A stretch of 64,000 nucleotides of DNA from Tropicimonas sediminicola (GTDB lineage Bacteria > Pseudomonadota > Alphaproteobacteria > Rhodobacterales > Rhodobacteraceae), in contig NZ_FZOY01000005.1 of NCBI RefSeq assembly GCF_900188335.1, positions 1 through 64,000 of the forward strand. Reading direction: 5' to 3'. The notes under the pieces are model-generated. The model was not told the DNA's origin and made no database searches. It was given only the letters and a program-made list of their open reading frames with translations. This document shows positions 49,087-57,768 of the stretch, piece by piece. The first letter of the stretch is position 1; the number at the start of each line of letters is the position of its first letter. The translations under genes were made by a program, and so were the position numbers.

Positions 49087-49974
49087 ATGACCCTGAACGT
49101 TGCCCTGATCGGCGCCGGCGCCATGGGAGGCGCCATCGGCACGCGGCTGGTGGAAACCGGCTGCACCCTGACCGTTTTCGATCTCGACCCCGAGAAGGTC
49201 GCCGCGCTGACCGACAAGGGCGCCCGCGCCGCCGGATCGGCGGCCGAGGCCGCGGCGGCGAGCGACTATGTCATCACCAGCCTGAACTCGGCCCGGATCG
49301 TGGAGCTTGCCGTCTTCGGCGCAGGCGGTGCGGCCGAGGGCGCGAAGCCCGGCGCGCTGATCATCGACATGTCGTCGATCGACCCCGAGTCGACCAAGGC
49401 GCTGGCCGCCCGCGCCGCCGAGGCCGGCCTGCGGTGGGTCGACAGCCCGCTCTCCGGCGGCGCTCCCAAGGCGCTGATCGGCGAGCTGACCCTGATGGCC
49501 GGCGGCGAGGCGGAGGACGTCGCCGACGCCCACGCGGTGCTGAAGCACGTCTCCAGCAACTACACCCACATGGGTCCCTCCGGCGCCGGCCAGACCACCA
49601 AGCTGATCAATCAGGTGCTCTGCGGGCTCGGCTTCCTCGCCATCGCCGAGGCGACCCAGCTCGCCCAGGACGCCGGCGTCGATGCCGAAAAGATCCCGCA
49701 GGCGCTCAAGGGCGGCCGTGCCGACAGCGCGCTGCTGCAGGAATACATGCCGCGGTTCGCCACCCGCGACTACCGGCGCACCGGGCGCATCGACAACATG
49801 GTCAAGGATCTCAACGGCGCGCAGGATCTCGCCCGCCTGACCAACACCTCGATGCCGCTCACCGCCGTCTGCGCCGAGGTGCACCGGATGCTCACCGCCG
49901 CCGGGCTGGGCGGCGAGGATCAGGCCGCGCTTATGGAGTATTTCAAGGGCCCGGACAGGGGGAAACTCTCGTGA
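49087..49974 (+). CDS. 3-hydroxyisobutyrate dehydrogenase-family (GarR-like) oxidoreductase
   Basis: The 295-residue protein is a beta-hydroxyacid dehydrogenase: LIGAGAMGGAIGTRLVETG (NAD(P) site), DSPLSGGAPKALIGELTLM with the substrate-binding Ser/Gly motif, and TTKLINQVLCGLGFLAIAEA with the catalytic Lys. Members include tartronate semialdehyde reductase, D-threonate/L-threonate dehydrogenase (LtnD) and HIBADH. In this sugar-acid module, a LtnD- or GarR-like activity is likely. AAGGAGGAGACAGCG precedes the ATG. Its stop overlaps the GTG start of the next gene. Confidence 0.85.
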   Translation: MTLNVALIGAGAMGGAIGTRLVETGCTLTVFDLDPEKVAALTDKGARAAGSAAEAAAASDYVITSLNSARIVELAVFGAGGAAEGAKPGALIIDMSSIDPESTKALAARAAEAGLRWVDSPLSGGAPKALIGELTLMAGGEAEDVADAHAVLKHVSSNYTHMGPSGAGQTTKLINQVLCGLGFLAIAEATQLAQDAGVDAEKIPQALKGGRADSALLQEYMPRFATRDYRRTGRIDNMVKDLNGAQDLARLTNTSMPLTAVCAEVHRMLTAAGLGGEDQAALMEYFKGPDRGKLS

Positions 49975-50303
49975 TCACCCGCTACGCATTGTTCGATGGC
50001 ACCATCAAGGACGGCAAGACGGACGCCTTCCGCGCCGCCATCCGCGACCGGCTGGTGCCGGTCCTGCGCACCTTCGACGGGGTGCTGGAAGTCTCCATCG
50101 CGTTCACCGACGAGCGCGACGACGGCGCCCCGGACCTGCCGCTGATCATGGCGGTCAGCTATCCCGATGTCGAAACGATGCAAGCCGCGCTCTCAAGTCC
50201 CAAACGCCAGGCCGCCATCGCAGTCACCGGCGAGATCTTTGCCGAATGTTTCGACGGCCATATCCACCACCACGTCACGCAGCGCACGGCCTTTCCGATC
50301 TGA
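49971..50303 (+). CDS. Small protein, possible ferredoxin-like (EthD/Dabb-type) fold
   Basis: The 110-residue protein starts at GTG 49971, overlapping the preceding stop (GTGA), so it is translationally coupled to the GarR-like gene. VITRYALFDGTIKDGKTDAF, MAVSYPDVETMQAALSSPKR and GEIFAECFDGHIHHHV have a beta-alpha-beta rhythm and resemble EthD/Dabb-type dimeric barrels. No firm family assignment. It may bind a product or act as a mutarotase-like helper. Confidence 0.55.
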   Translation: MITRYALFDGTIKDGKTDAFRAAIRDRLVPVLRTFDGVLEVSIAFTDERDDGAPDLPLIMAVSYPDVETMQAALSSPKRQAAIAVTGEIFAECFDGHIHHHVTQRTAFPI

Positions 50304-50393
50304 TCGCTCGGGAGAGCGGGTGGCCGGGCGCGAAGCTGCCCAAAAGTCGTTCGCTCTCTTGCAGATGGCCGTTTTGACATCCACAAGGAAGTC

Positions 50394-51407
50394 ATGACCC
50401 GCAAAGCGACAATGAAGGACGTAGCCAGGGCCGCGGGCGTCGCGCCCATGACGGTTTCGCGCGCCTTCAAGTCCAACGCCTCCGTGAACGCCGAGACCCG
50501 CGCCAAGGTGATGGAGGCGGCGGAGGCGCTCGGCTATGTCTTCGACAGCGCGGCCTCGAACCTGCGTTCCCGCAAGTCCGGGTTCGTCGCCGCGATCATC
50601 CCCTCGCTGAACAACGCAAACTTCGCCGACACCATCGGTGCGATGTCCAAGGTCCTGGAACGCGAGGGGCTGCAGATCCTGCTGGGCTACACCAGCTACA
50701 GCATCGAGGAAGAGGAGCGGCTTATCGAGAAGCTGCTGCGCCGGAGCCCGGAGGCGATCGTCCTGACCGGCGGGCACCACACGGAGCGCGCACGCAAACT
50801 GCTCGACAAGGCCACCGTTCCGATCGTCGAAACCTGGGACCTGCCCGAACACCCGATCGAACATGTCGTCGGCTTCTCGAACAGCAAGGCCATGAAGGGG
50901 CTGGTGGATCACCTCGTCGACAAGGGCTTCACGAAGATCGCGTTTCTCGGCGGCGACGCTTCCGCCGACCTTCGCGGCCAGGCCCGCCTGATCGGCTTCA
51001 TCGAGGCGCTCGAGCAGCACGGCCTCGACACCTCGCGCCTGATCGCGGCCGGCCCGGCCCCGGTCGCCATGCGCGAAGGCGCCCTCGCGATGGAGCACCT
51101 TCTGAAGGCCTATCCCGACACCGAGGCGGTCGTCTGCGTGTCCGACCTGACCGCCTTCGGTGCGCTGACGGAATGCCAGCGCCGCGGAATCCGGGTGCCG
51201 GAAGACATCTCCATCGCCGGTTTCGGCGCCTATGACATCTCGGCCTTCGCGCATCCCACGATCACCACCATCGAGGCCTTCTCCGCCGAGATCGGGCGCA
51301 AGACCGGCCAGTTGATCGCTCGTCTGCTGCGGGGGGACGACCCGCCCGAGGGGCCGCAATGCGAAGAGATCAGCCCGCAGCTCGTGGTGCGCCAGTCCAC
51401 CCCCTAG
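50394..51407 (+). CDS. LacI-family regulator (GntR-type) of the hexonate module
   Basis: The 337-residue repressor has HTH TMKDVARAAGVAPMTVSRAF followed by hinge ASNLRSRKSG and a type-I sensor domain (GFVAAIIPSLNNANFADTI, VGFSNSKAMKGLVDHLVDKG, SIAGFGAYDISAFAHP). The APMTVSRAFK recognition helix resembles gluconate repressors (GntR of E. coli), which bind palindromes with a central CG. It ends a region where the same palindrome marks two promoters, so it likely represses both until a hexonate or derivative binds. It has no copy of the palindrome in front of itself that I can see. Confidence 0.9.
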   Translation: MTRKATMKDVARAAGVAPMTVSRAFKSNASVNAETRAKVMEAAEALGYVFDSAASNLRSRKSGFVAAIIPSLNNANFADTIGAMSKVLEREGLQILLGYTSYSIEEEERLIEKLLRRSPEAIVLTGGHHTERARKLLDKATVPIVETWDLPEHPIEHVVGFSNSKAMKGLVDHLVDKGFTKIAFLGGDASADLRGQARLIGFIEALEQHGLDTSRLIAAGPAPVAMREGALAMEHLLKAYPDTEAVVCVSDLTAFGALTECQRRGIRVPEDISIAGFGAYDISAFAHPTITTIEAFSAEIGRKTGQLIARLLRGDDPPEGPQCEEISPQLVVRQSTP

Positions 51408-51441
51408 CTGTGGCCGTGCCCGTCAGGCCGCGAACCGCCGG

Positions 51442-52080
51442 TCACAGAGCGGCGACAGCCTCGGCGATGGCGCGGCCCAGCTTCCTGTGCGCCGTGGCGT
51501 CGAAATGGATTCCGTCCACCTCGCTCGACTCGATGACCGTTCCGGCGTCGAGGAAACCGATGCCCCTGGCCCTCGCAAGGGCCTCGTAGAGCGGCGGCAG
51601 CGCCTTCGAAACCTCCGTCGCGCCAAAGAACTCGGCCGCGATCGGGCCGACCTCGCGCACTGGCGGCGGACAGATCAGCAGGATGCGGAACCCGTCGTGG
51701 CGGGTCTGCATCTCCTCGCCGAGGGCGATGTCCAGCAGACCGGCCACGCCGGCGGTGACCTTCGCGGGCGTCGCGCCGAAGCGGGTCTTCACGTCGTTGG
51801 TGCCGAGCATCAGGGTCATCACGTCGATCGGCCCATGGCTCTGCAGCGCGATCCTGAGCCCGGTGCGGCCGTCCATGAAAGCGCCCATCACCGGGTCCTC
51901 GAACTGCGCCGTCCGTCCCGGGAGCCCCTCTTCCACCAGCGTCCAGTCGTCGCCGAGCGCCGCCAGAGCCACTCCCGGCCAGCGGGTCGCCGCGTCGTGC
52001 CGGGCCTGGACGCGGGGCAGGGTGATCGGCGGGGTGCCGTGGGTGTTGCTGTCGCCGAAGCAGAGGAGAGTGCGTGTCAT
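51442..52080 (-). CDS. SGNH/GDSL hydrolase
   Basis: The 212-residue protein has all four blocks of the SGNH fold: FGDSNTHG (Ser nucleophile), GLPGRT (Gly), MLGTNDVK (Asn) and VDGIHFDATAH (Asp-x-x-His). The start at 52080 gives MTRTLLCFGDSNTHG; an ATG at 52089 is equally possible. No signal peptide, so it is cytoplasmic. Related enzymes act as arylesterases or deacylases with broad substrate range. It is convergent with the LacI regulator and seems unrelated to the hexonate set. Confidence 0.85.
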   Translation of the reverse strand: MTRTLLCFGDSNTHGTPPITLPRVQARHDAATRWPGVALAALGDDWTLVEEGLPGRTAQFEDPVMGAFMDGRTGLRIALQSHGPIDVMTLMLGTNDVKTRFGATPAKVTAGVAGLLDIALGEEMQTRHDGFRILLICPPPVREVGPIAAEFFGATEVSKALPPLYEALARARGIGFLDAGTVIESSEVDGIHFDATAHRKLGRAIAEAVAAL

Positions 52081-52310
52081 GTCGGTCATGCCCGTGAGGT
52101 TTCGGGCGCAAGGTGCTGCCGGGCGCGGGGGAAAGCAAGCGGGCATGATATCCGCGCAGCGCGTGGGCATCCGTCATGCGCCATCGCCGGTGACCTTCGG
52201 AACGGCGACAAATCAGTTTACTCATCCGCTGCAGGTTGCTAGCGGTCCCGCCAACGGGCGGCACCGTCAGGCCGGGCTGGCCCTTGCTGACCTGACGAGC
52301 GGAAAGACCC

Positions 52311-52778
52311 ATGACGACCAGGAAACCAAAGTCGATGATCGGTTGGCGGGAGACGGTCTCGCTGCCGGATCTCGGGCTGATGACCTTTCGCGCCAAGATC
52401 GACACCGGCGCGCTGACCACGGCGCTGCACGCCTCCGGGATCTCGCGCATCGAGGTCGGCGGCAAGCCCTGGGTGGAGTTCCTGCCCGACCACGGCAGCC
52501 TGGTCGACACCTCCCTCTGCCGCCTGCCGATCCTGCACAGCCGCAAGATCACCAACACCAGCGGCATTCCGGACGAGCGCTATATCGTGGCCACAACGCT
52601 CCAGATCGGCGAGCATAGGGCGCGAATCGAGGTGTCTCTTGCTGACCGGACCGACATGACATTCCCGATCATCATCGGGCGCAGCGCCATGCGGCTGATG
52701 CGCCTGACGGTGGATCCGGCGCGGTCGTGGCTCCAGTCGCCGCGCATCGCGGATCCAAAGGAAAGACAGGACCAATGA
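52311..52778 (+). CDS. rimB: RimB-like retropepsin-type protease associated with RimK
   Basis: The 155-residue protein belongs to the COG4067 family, annotated as ATP-dependent zinc protease or retropepsin-like RimB. The [12 protein letters not shown] opening, [13 protein letters not shown] (DTG active-site-like motif) and [11 protein letters not shown] match. Where studied in Pseudomonas, RimB trims poly-glutamate tails added by RimK to ribosomal protein S6. Its stop overlaps the rimK ATG, so the two are coupled. Confidence 0.82.
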   Translation: MTTRKPKSMIGWRETVSLPDLGLMTFRAKIDTGALTTALHASGISRIEVGGKPWVEFLPDHGSLVDTSLCRLPILHSRKITNTSGIPDERYIVATTLQIGEHRARIEVSLADRTDMTFPIIIGRSAMRLMRLTVDPARSWLQSPRIADPKERQDQ

Positions 52779-53680
52779 AATTCGCCCTTCTGGCCCAGAA
52801 CCACACGCTCTATTCGCACCAGCGCCTGAAGGAGGCCGCCGAGGCCCGCGGGCACGAGATGCACATGATCAAGACGCTGCGCTGCTACATGAACATCGCG
52901 TCGCGGCGGCCGGAGATCTACTACAACGGCGAGAAGCTTCCGCTCTACGACGCGGTGATCCCGCGGATCGGCGCTTCGGTCACCTTTTACGGGACGGCCG
53001 TTCTGCGGCAGTTCGAGATGCAGGGCGTCTACCCGCTGAACGAGAGCGTCGCCATCGGCCGGTCGCGCGACAAGCTGCGCTCGATGCAGCTCCTCGCGCG
53101 CGACGGCATCGGCCTGCCGGTCACCACCTTCGCCCACGATCCCAAGCAGACCGACGAGGTGCTGGCTTTGGCCGGCGGCGCGCCGGCGGTGATCAAGCTG
53201 CTGGAGGGCACGCAGGGCATCGGCGTGGTTCTGGCCGACACCGACCGCTCCGCCAAGTCGGTGATCGAGGCGTTCCGCGGCGCCAACATCAACATCCTCG
53301 TGCAGGAGTTCATCAAGGAAGCCGGCAGCACCGACATCCGCGCCTTCGTGCTCGGCGGCAAGGTGATCGCGGCGATGATGCGCTCCGGTGCCGAGGGCGA
53401 GTTCCGCTCGAACCTGCACCGCGGCGGCACCGCCAAGGTGGTGAAGCTCTCGCCCGAGGAACGCGCCACCGCCGTGCGCGCGGCCAAGACCATGGGCCTG
53501 CAGGTCTGCGGCGTCGACATGCTGCGCTCCAACCACGGGCCGGTGGTGATGGAGGTCAACTCCTCGCCCGGTCTCGAGGGCATCGAGGAAGCGACCGGCA
53601 AGGACATCGCCGGCATGATGATCGAGTTCCTGGAAAAGAACGCCAAGGTCGGTGACACCAAGACCCGGGGCAAGGGCTGA
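52775..53680 (+). CDS. rimK: RimK-like ATP-grasp ligase
   Basis: The 301-residue ATP-grasp protein resembles RimK, which adds glutamate to ribosomal protein S6. [15 protein letters not shown] is the glycine-rich ATP loop, [19 protein letters not shown] a substrate/ATP region, and [19 protein letters not shown] the Mg-binding C-terminal motif. [18 protein letters not shown] at the N-terminus is typical. It overlaps rimB and the following peptidase gene by a few bases, giving a three-gene coupled operon. Confidence 0.88.
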   Translation: MKFALLAQNHTLYSHQRLKEAAEARGHEMHMIKTLRCYMNIASRRPEIYYNGEKLPLYDAVIPRIGASVTFYGTAVLRQFEMQGVYPLNESVAIGRSRDKLRSMQLLARDGIGLPVTTFAHDPKQTDEVLALAGGAPAVIKLLEGTQGIGVVLADTDRSAKSVIEAFRGANINILVQEFIKEAGSTDIRAFVLGGKVIAAMMRSGAEGEFRSNLHRGGTAKVVKLSPEERATAVRAAKTMGLQVCGVDMLRSNHGPVVMEVNSSPGLEGIEEATGKDIAGMMIEFLEKNAKVGDTKTRGKG

Positions 53681-54723
53681 TGCCGAGGCGCGCCGATCTG
53701 GAGATCGGCGGCGAGCGGATCGCGCCGGGCGAGAGGCGCACCGTCGACCTGCCGGTCAGCGTGCTGTCGGACCACACGCCGGTGACGATGTCGGTCCACG
53801 CGATCCACGGCAAGCGCGAGGGTCCGACCGTCTTCGTCAGCGCGGGCGTGCACGGCGACGAGGTGATCGGTGTCGAGATCGTGCGCCGGCTGCTGCGCGC
53901 GCCGGTGTTGTCCTCGCTGCGTGGTACGCTGCTGGCGGTGCCGATCGTCAACACCTTCGGCTTTCTCAGCCATTCGCGCTACCTGCCGGACCGGCGCGAC
54001 CTGAACCGCTGCTTTCCGGGCAGCACCACCGGATCGCTGGCCGCCCGGCTGGCGCGGCTCTTCGTGGACGAGATCCTGAGCCGCAGCGATCTCGGGATCG
54101 ACCTGCACTCCGCCGCGATCCACCGCACCAACCTGCCGCAGATCCGCGTTTCGCCCGACGACACCCGCGCGCGCGAACTGGCGCGGGAATTCGGTGCGCC
54201 GGTGATCCTGACCTCGCCGATCCGCGAGGGCTCGCTGCGCGGTGTCGCGGCCGAACTCGGCGTCAACGTGCTGCTCTACGAGGCGGGCGAGGGGCTGCGG
54301 TTCGACGAGATGGGCGTGCGCGCCGGCGTCTCCGGGATCCTGCGGGTGCTGCGCGAGATGGGGATGCTGCCCGCGGGCCGGGTGCCCCGTCCGCGCGCGA
54401 CGCCGCTCTATTGCGCGCGGAGCAAATGGGTGCGCTCGCCGGCCGGCGGGCTTCTGCGGACCTTCCGGAGCGAGGGCGACGTGGTGACGAAGGACGAGCG
54501 CCTCGGCGCGGTCTCCGACCCGTTCGGCGAGAGCGAGGAGGAGATCTTCGCGCTGATGGACGGCATCATCATCGGCCGCGCCATCATGCCCATCGTCAAC
54601 GAGGGCGACGCGTTGTTCCACATCGCCTCGGTGCGCTCGAACGACGCCGCGGAGACGGCGGTGGACGAGCTGGCCGCCCAGCTCGAGGAAGACCCGCTCT
54701 TCGACGAGGACGAAATCATCTGA
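53680..54723 (+). CDS. Succinylglutamate desuccinylase/aspartoacylase-family (M14) protein
   Basis: The 347-residue protein has the zinc site GVHGDEVIGVE (His and Glu in HGDE) and GIDLHSAAIHR providing the third ligand, as in AstE/AspA. RDLNRCFPG matches the family. The C-terminal ~90 residues look like the beta-rich domain of this group. The start overlaps the rimK stop (TGATG). Similar peptidases are known in rimK operons and may process glutamyl-containing products. The specific substrate is unknown. Confidence 0.82.
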   Translation: MPRRADLEIGGERIAPGERRTVDLPVSVLSDHTPVTMSVHAIHGKREGPTVFVSAGVHGDEVIGVEIVRRLLRAPVLSSLRGTLLAVPIVNTFGFLSHSRYLPDRRDLNRCFPGSTTGSLAARLARLFVDEILSRSDLGIDLHSAAIHRTNLPQIRVSPDDTRARELAREFGAPVILTSPIREGSLRGVAAELGVNVLLYEAGEGLRFDEMGVRAGVSGILRVLREMGMLPAGRVPRPRATPLYCARSKWVRSPAGGLLRTFRSEGDVVTKDERLGAVSDPFGESEEEIFALMDGIIIGRAIMPIVNEGDALFHIASVRSNDAAETAVDELAAQLEEDPLFDEDEII

Positions 54724-54957
54724 TCGCGCGAGGCCCCTGCCTTGGGCGGGCGCTTTGTGCAGCCACGATGAAGATCGCCGTGGCGCCGCGGTCTCGACTC
54801 CCGATCGTGTCCTGAAATCAACATCTTACCTTTTCGCGTTTTTTTTCCGTCTCCCCATCCTCCCTCCACACTCGCCGCCTAGTTTCAGCATCACCGGCAG
54901 CGGCGATCTCTGGATTCGCGCCGCCGGCACGCGAACAACGAATACGGAGGAAGGCTC

Positions 54958-55230
54958 GTGAAGACCCTTACCCAACTTCTTGGCATGCTCGCCCTTGGCG
55001 GGGTGATGCTGGCGACGACGGCCTGGATGGCCTCGGCGCAGGGGCAGCCTCCCGGAGGCGGCAACGGCGCGCCGCCCGAAGCCATCGAGGCCTGCGCCGG
55101 CAAGGCCGTGGGCGATGCCTGCTCCATGACCAACCCGCGCGACAACCGCTCGGCCAAGGGCAGCTGCATTTCGACACCGGAGAAGCAGCTCGCCTGCCTC
55201 CCCGCAGGGGCCCCCGCACCCGGAAACTGA
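54958..55230 (+). CDS. Small exported Cys-containing protein
   Basis: The 90-residue protein has a signal peptide cleaved near ASAQG, then a Gly/Pro-rich spacer and four cysteines in EACAGKAVGDACSM...GSCIST...LACLP. This pattern recurs in small exported proteins of proteobacteria, with no known function. GTG 54958 has GGAGGAAGGCTC upstream. It lies between the M14 peptidase and a two-component system on the opposite strand. Confidence 0.65.
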   Translation: MKTLTQLLGMLALGGVMLATTAWMASAQGQPPGGGNGAPPEAIEACAGKAVGDACSMTNPRDNRSAKGSCISTPEKQLACLPAGAPAPGN

Positions 55231-55431
55231 TCCGAACGCGCTTTTCTACTCTCTCTGCTGTTCCTGGTTGGCCGGTCTGCGCCCCGTCTCTTCCCCACGT
55301 TCAAGGGTGCGCGTGATCTGGCTGACGCCCGGTTCCCGGTTCCGGCCCGCTCTGTCGCCGGTGCATTCCGGGAACCGTGGTAGGCCGGCCTGCGAACCCA
55401 CTCGTTCTCTCGCAGGTCGGCCGCCCTTTTT

Positions 55432-56106
55432 TCAATCGTCCAGCGCGTAGCCAACGCCATAGACCGAGCGGATGAGATCCGCCTCGGGCTCGATGCGTTT
55501 CATCTTGCTGCGGATGTTCTTGATATGGGTGTCGATGGTGCGGTCGATGACATCGGCATCCTCGGGAAAGGCCAGCTCCAGCAGTTGCGCGCGGGAGAAC
55601 ACCCGACCGGGCCGCTTGTGGAGCACCTCCAGCACCTGGAACTCGCGCCGCGTCAATTCCAGCGGCTTGCCGAACAGCGCAGCCCGCCAGGTGGAGGAAT
55701 CCATCGTCAGCGGCGGCGTGCCGGGCTCGCCGGTGGGCATGGTCCGCCGCAGCACCGCCTTGATCCGTGCTACCAGCTCGCGGGGCGAGAAGGGCTTGCA
55801 GAGGTAATCGTCGGCGCCGATCTCGAGCCCGAGCAGGCGGTCGATCTCCTCCGCGCGGGCGGTCTCCAGGATGATCGGGATGTCGCTCTGGGCCCGGATC
55901 TCGCGGCAGATCGCCAGCCCGTCCTTGCCGGGCAGCATGATGTCCAGAACCACCAGGTCCGGCCGGGTGCGCAGGATGGTTTCCACCGCGCCGCGCCCTT
56001 CCAGCAGGATCTCGGCCTCCATCCCCTCGCGGCGGATGTAGTCGCAGATGATCTCGGCCAGGTCGGGCTCGTCCTCGACGATCAGGATGCGCGGGCTTTC
56101 GTTCAT
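55432..56106 (-). CDS. OmpR-family response regulator (BaeR-like)
   Basis: The 224-residue regulator has a receiver domain with VEDEPD acid pocket, phospho-Asp in LVVLDIMLPGKDG, and KPFSP Lys. EIDRLLGLEIGADDY is BaeR-like. A trans_reg_C winged helix follows (LELTRREFQVLEVLHKRPGR, TIDTHIKNIRSKM). It pairs with the histidine kinase gene, whose stop overlaps its start (ATGA). BaeR controls envelope-stress and efflux genes in E. coli; the regulon here is not visible. Confidence 0.9.
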   Translation of the reverse strand: MNESPRILIVEDEPDLAEIICDYIRREGMEAEILLEGRGAVETILRTRPDLVVLDIMLPGKDGLAICREIRAQSDIPIILETARAEEIDRLLGLEIGADDYLCKPFSPRELVARIKAVLRRTMPTGEPGTPPLTMDSSTWRAALFGKPLELTRREFQVLEVLHKRPGRVFSRAQLLELAFPEDADVIDRTIDTHIKNIRSKMKRIEPEADLIRSVYGVGYALDD

Positions 56107-57515
56107 GAGGTTCCTCCGTCAGCGGGCAGCAGGATCTCGATCTGCAGCCCCCCGGATTCGGCTTTCCGGGCGTTGATCTCTCCACCGTGCGCCTCGACGA
56201 TGGCGGCGCAGATCGACAGGCCCAGTCCGGAACCGCCATGCGCCCGCGACCGCGAGGCCTCGGCCCGGAAGAACCGGTCGAACAGATGCGGCATCGCCTC
56301 TTCTGGCGGCGCCGGCGGCGTGTCGGCGACCGTGATCCGGGCCTGCCTCCCGTCTCCCTCGACGATGGCCACCACGCGCCCCGGCGCATCGGTATAGCGC
56401 AGCGCGTTGCCAAGAAGGTTGTCGAAGACCTGGCGGATCCGTTGCGAATTGCAGCGCATCAGCACCCCTTCGCCGGCCTCGATCGACAGCTCCAGCCCGG
56501 CGGCGGCGAAATCCGGCGCGATCACATCCGCCGCCTCGCGCAGGATCAGCCCGAGGTCCTCGGTGGAGCGGGCCTCGGCAAAGCCGGTCTCGTGTCCGTG
56601 GGTCAGGGTACGCAGGTCGCCGATCAGCCGCGTCAGCCGGCCCACGGCGTCGTCCATCGCGCCCAGCGTCCGGGCATCGGCCGTGCGAATACCGTCCTGC
56701 AGCGCCTCGATATTCGCCCTCAGCACCGCCAGCGGCGTCTGCAATTCGTGGCTGGTGTCCGACATCCACTGCCGCTGCGCGATCTCGGTGGCCTCGAGGC
56801 TCTGCGCGAGCTGGTTGTAATGGTCGATCAGCTTGCCCAGTTCGTCGCGCCGGTCATTGGGGATGCGCGAGGCATAGTCGCCGCTGGCAAGCCGCTTGGC
56901 CCCGGTCTCCAGCGCCTGGATCGGCGCGAGGAACTGGCGGGCGACAAGGAGCGCCACCGCCGCCGAGACGGCCAGCGCAACCGAGGCCGCCAGCAGCAGC
57001 GAGGTGATCTGACCGCGCAGGAAGAAGGCGTCGGTCTCGGAAAGCACGCCTCCGGGGGCGGCCAGACGGAGCCAGCCGATCGGGGCGGCATCGGCGTCGG
57101 CGCCCGGCGCCAGGATCGGCAGCAGCTCGACCTGGGCGGCCCCGACCGGCGCGCCAATGATCAACTGTTGCCGGGCATCGAGCAGCGAGAGACGTTCGGC
57201 GAAGGGGGCGGGCGGCCTCGGGCCGCGCGGCGGCGGCTTGGGCATCGCCCGGCCATCCGGGCTGGTCTGGCGCACGACGTAGTCGGTCCAGCGCCGCGGA
57301 TCGCCCTCGAGCTCCGGCCAGCCGCCGGCCCCGGAATCGTAATCGGCGGCCAGGGTCTCGGCCAGCCCGCCCAGCCGGCTCAGCTCGCCCTTCAGCAGGT
57401 AGACCGAGAACCCCTCGCGCATGCCGTAGGCCACCAGCAACGCCATGACCACCACGACCAGCATGGAAGCCAGGCCGATGGCGGCAAAAAGCCTGTAGGT
57501 CAGGGACAATCGCAT
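56103..57515 (-). CDS. Sensor histidine kinase (BaeS-like)
   Basis: The 470-residue membrane kinase has two transmembrane spans (LFAAIGLASMLVVVVMALLV and a second ~residue 175) around a periplasmic Pro-rich domain (PKPPPRGPRPPAPF). A HAMP domain follows, then the H-box SHELQTPLAVLRANIEALQD, N-box NLLGNALRYTD and G-box GGSGLGLSI. The ATP lid lacks the usual DxGxG Asp-Gly pair, reading VADTPPAPPEE, as in BaeS-type kinases (DSAPGV). ATG 57515 is the simplest start; 57524 and 57533 are possible. It overlaps the response regulator gene. Confidence 0.88.
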   Translation of the reverse strand: MRLSLTYRLFAAIGLASMLVVVVMALLVAYGMREGFSVYLLKGELSRLGGLAETLAADYDSGAGGWPELEGDPRRWTDYVVRQTSPDGRAMPKPPPRGPRPPAPFAERLSLLDARQQLIIGAPVGAAQVELLPILAPGADADAAPIGWLRLAAPGGVLSETDAFFLRGQITSLLLAASVALAVSAAVALLVARQFLAPIQALETGAKRLASGDYASRIPNDRRDELGKLIDHYNQLAQSLEATEIAQRQWMSDTSHELQTPLAVLRANIEALQDGIRTADARTLGAMDDAVGRLTRLIGDLRTLTHGHETGFAEARSTEDLGLILREAADVIAPDFAAAGLELSIEAGEGVLMRCNSQRIRQVFDNLLGNALRYTDAPGRVVAIVEGDGRQARITVADTPPAPPEEAMPHLFDRFFRAEASRSRAHGGSGLGLSICAAIVEAHGGEINARKAESGGLQIEILLPADGGTS

Positions 57516-57768
57516 GGGGCCCATATCGCCCATTAGCCCTTTCAATGTGAAGCGAAGATGGAGCGACGGGGAGAAGCCTGCCTTCAACGGTGTGAAATTT
57601 CCGTTGCCGGGCTTCCTTCTCGCCCCACATTTGCCTCCCATCCTCCCCTCGGAGAGGGCCCCCGAGGGTGCGCCCGACGCAGAAGAGACCTCGCCGGGGC
57701 AGGGCAGGCGGCGCCGACCGGATGGCGTCGCGGTCGCCGGACCGGCACGCAACCGGGATGACGTGCAG

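Noticed and set aside
47238-49217. Extended minus-strand frame opposite idnO and the GarR-like gene
   Set aside because: The N-terminal extension beyond 48185 runs across the operator and idnO and has no protein-like features. The hydroxyacid dehydrogenase itself is kept.
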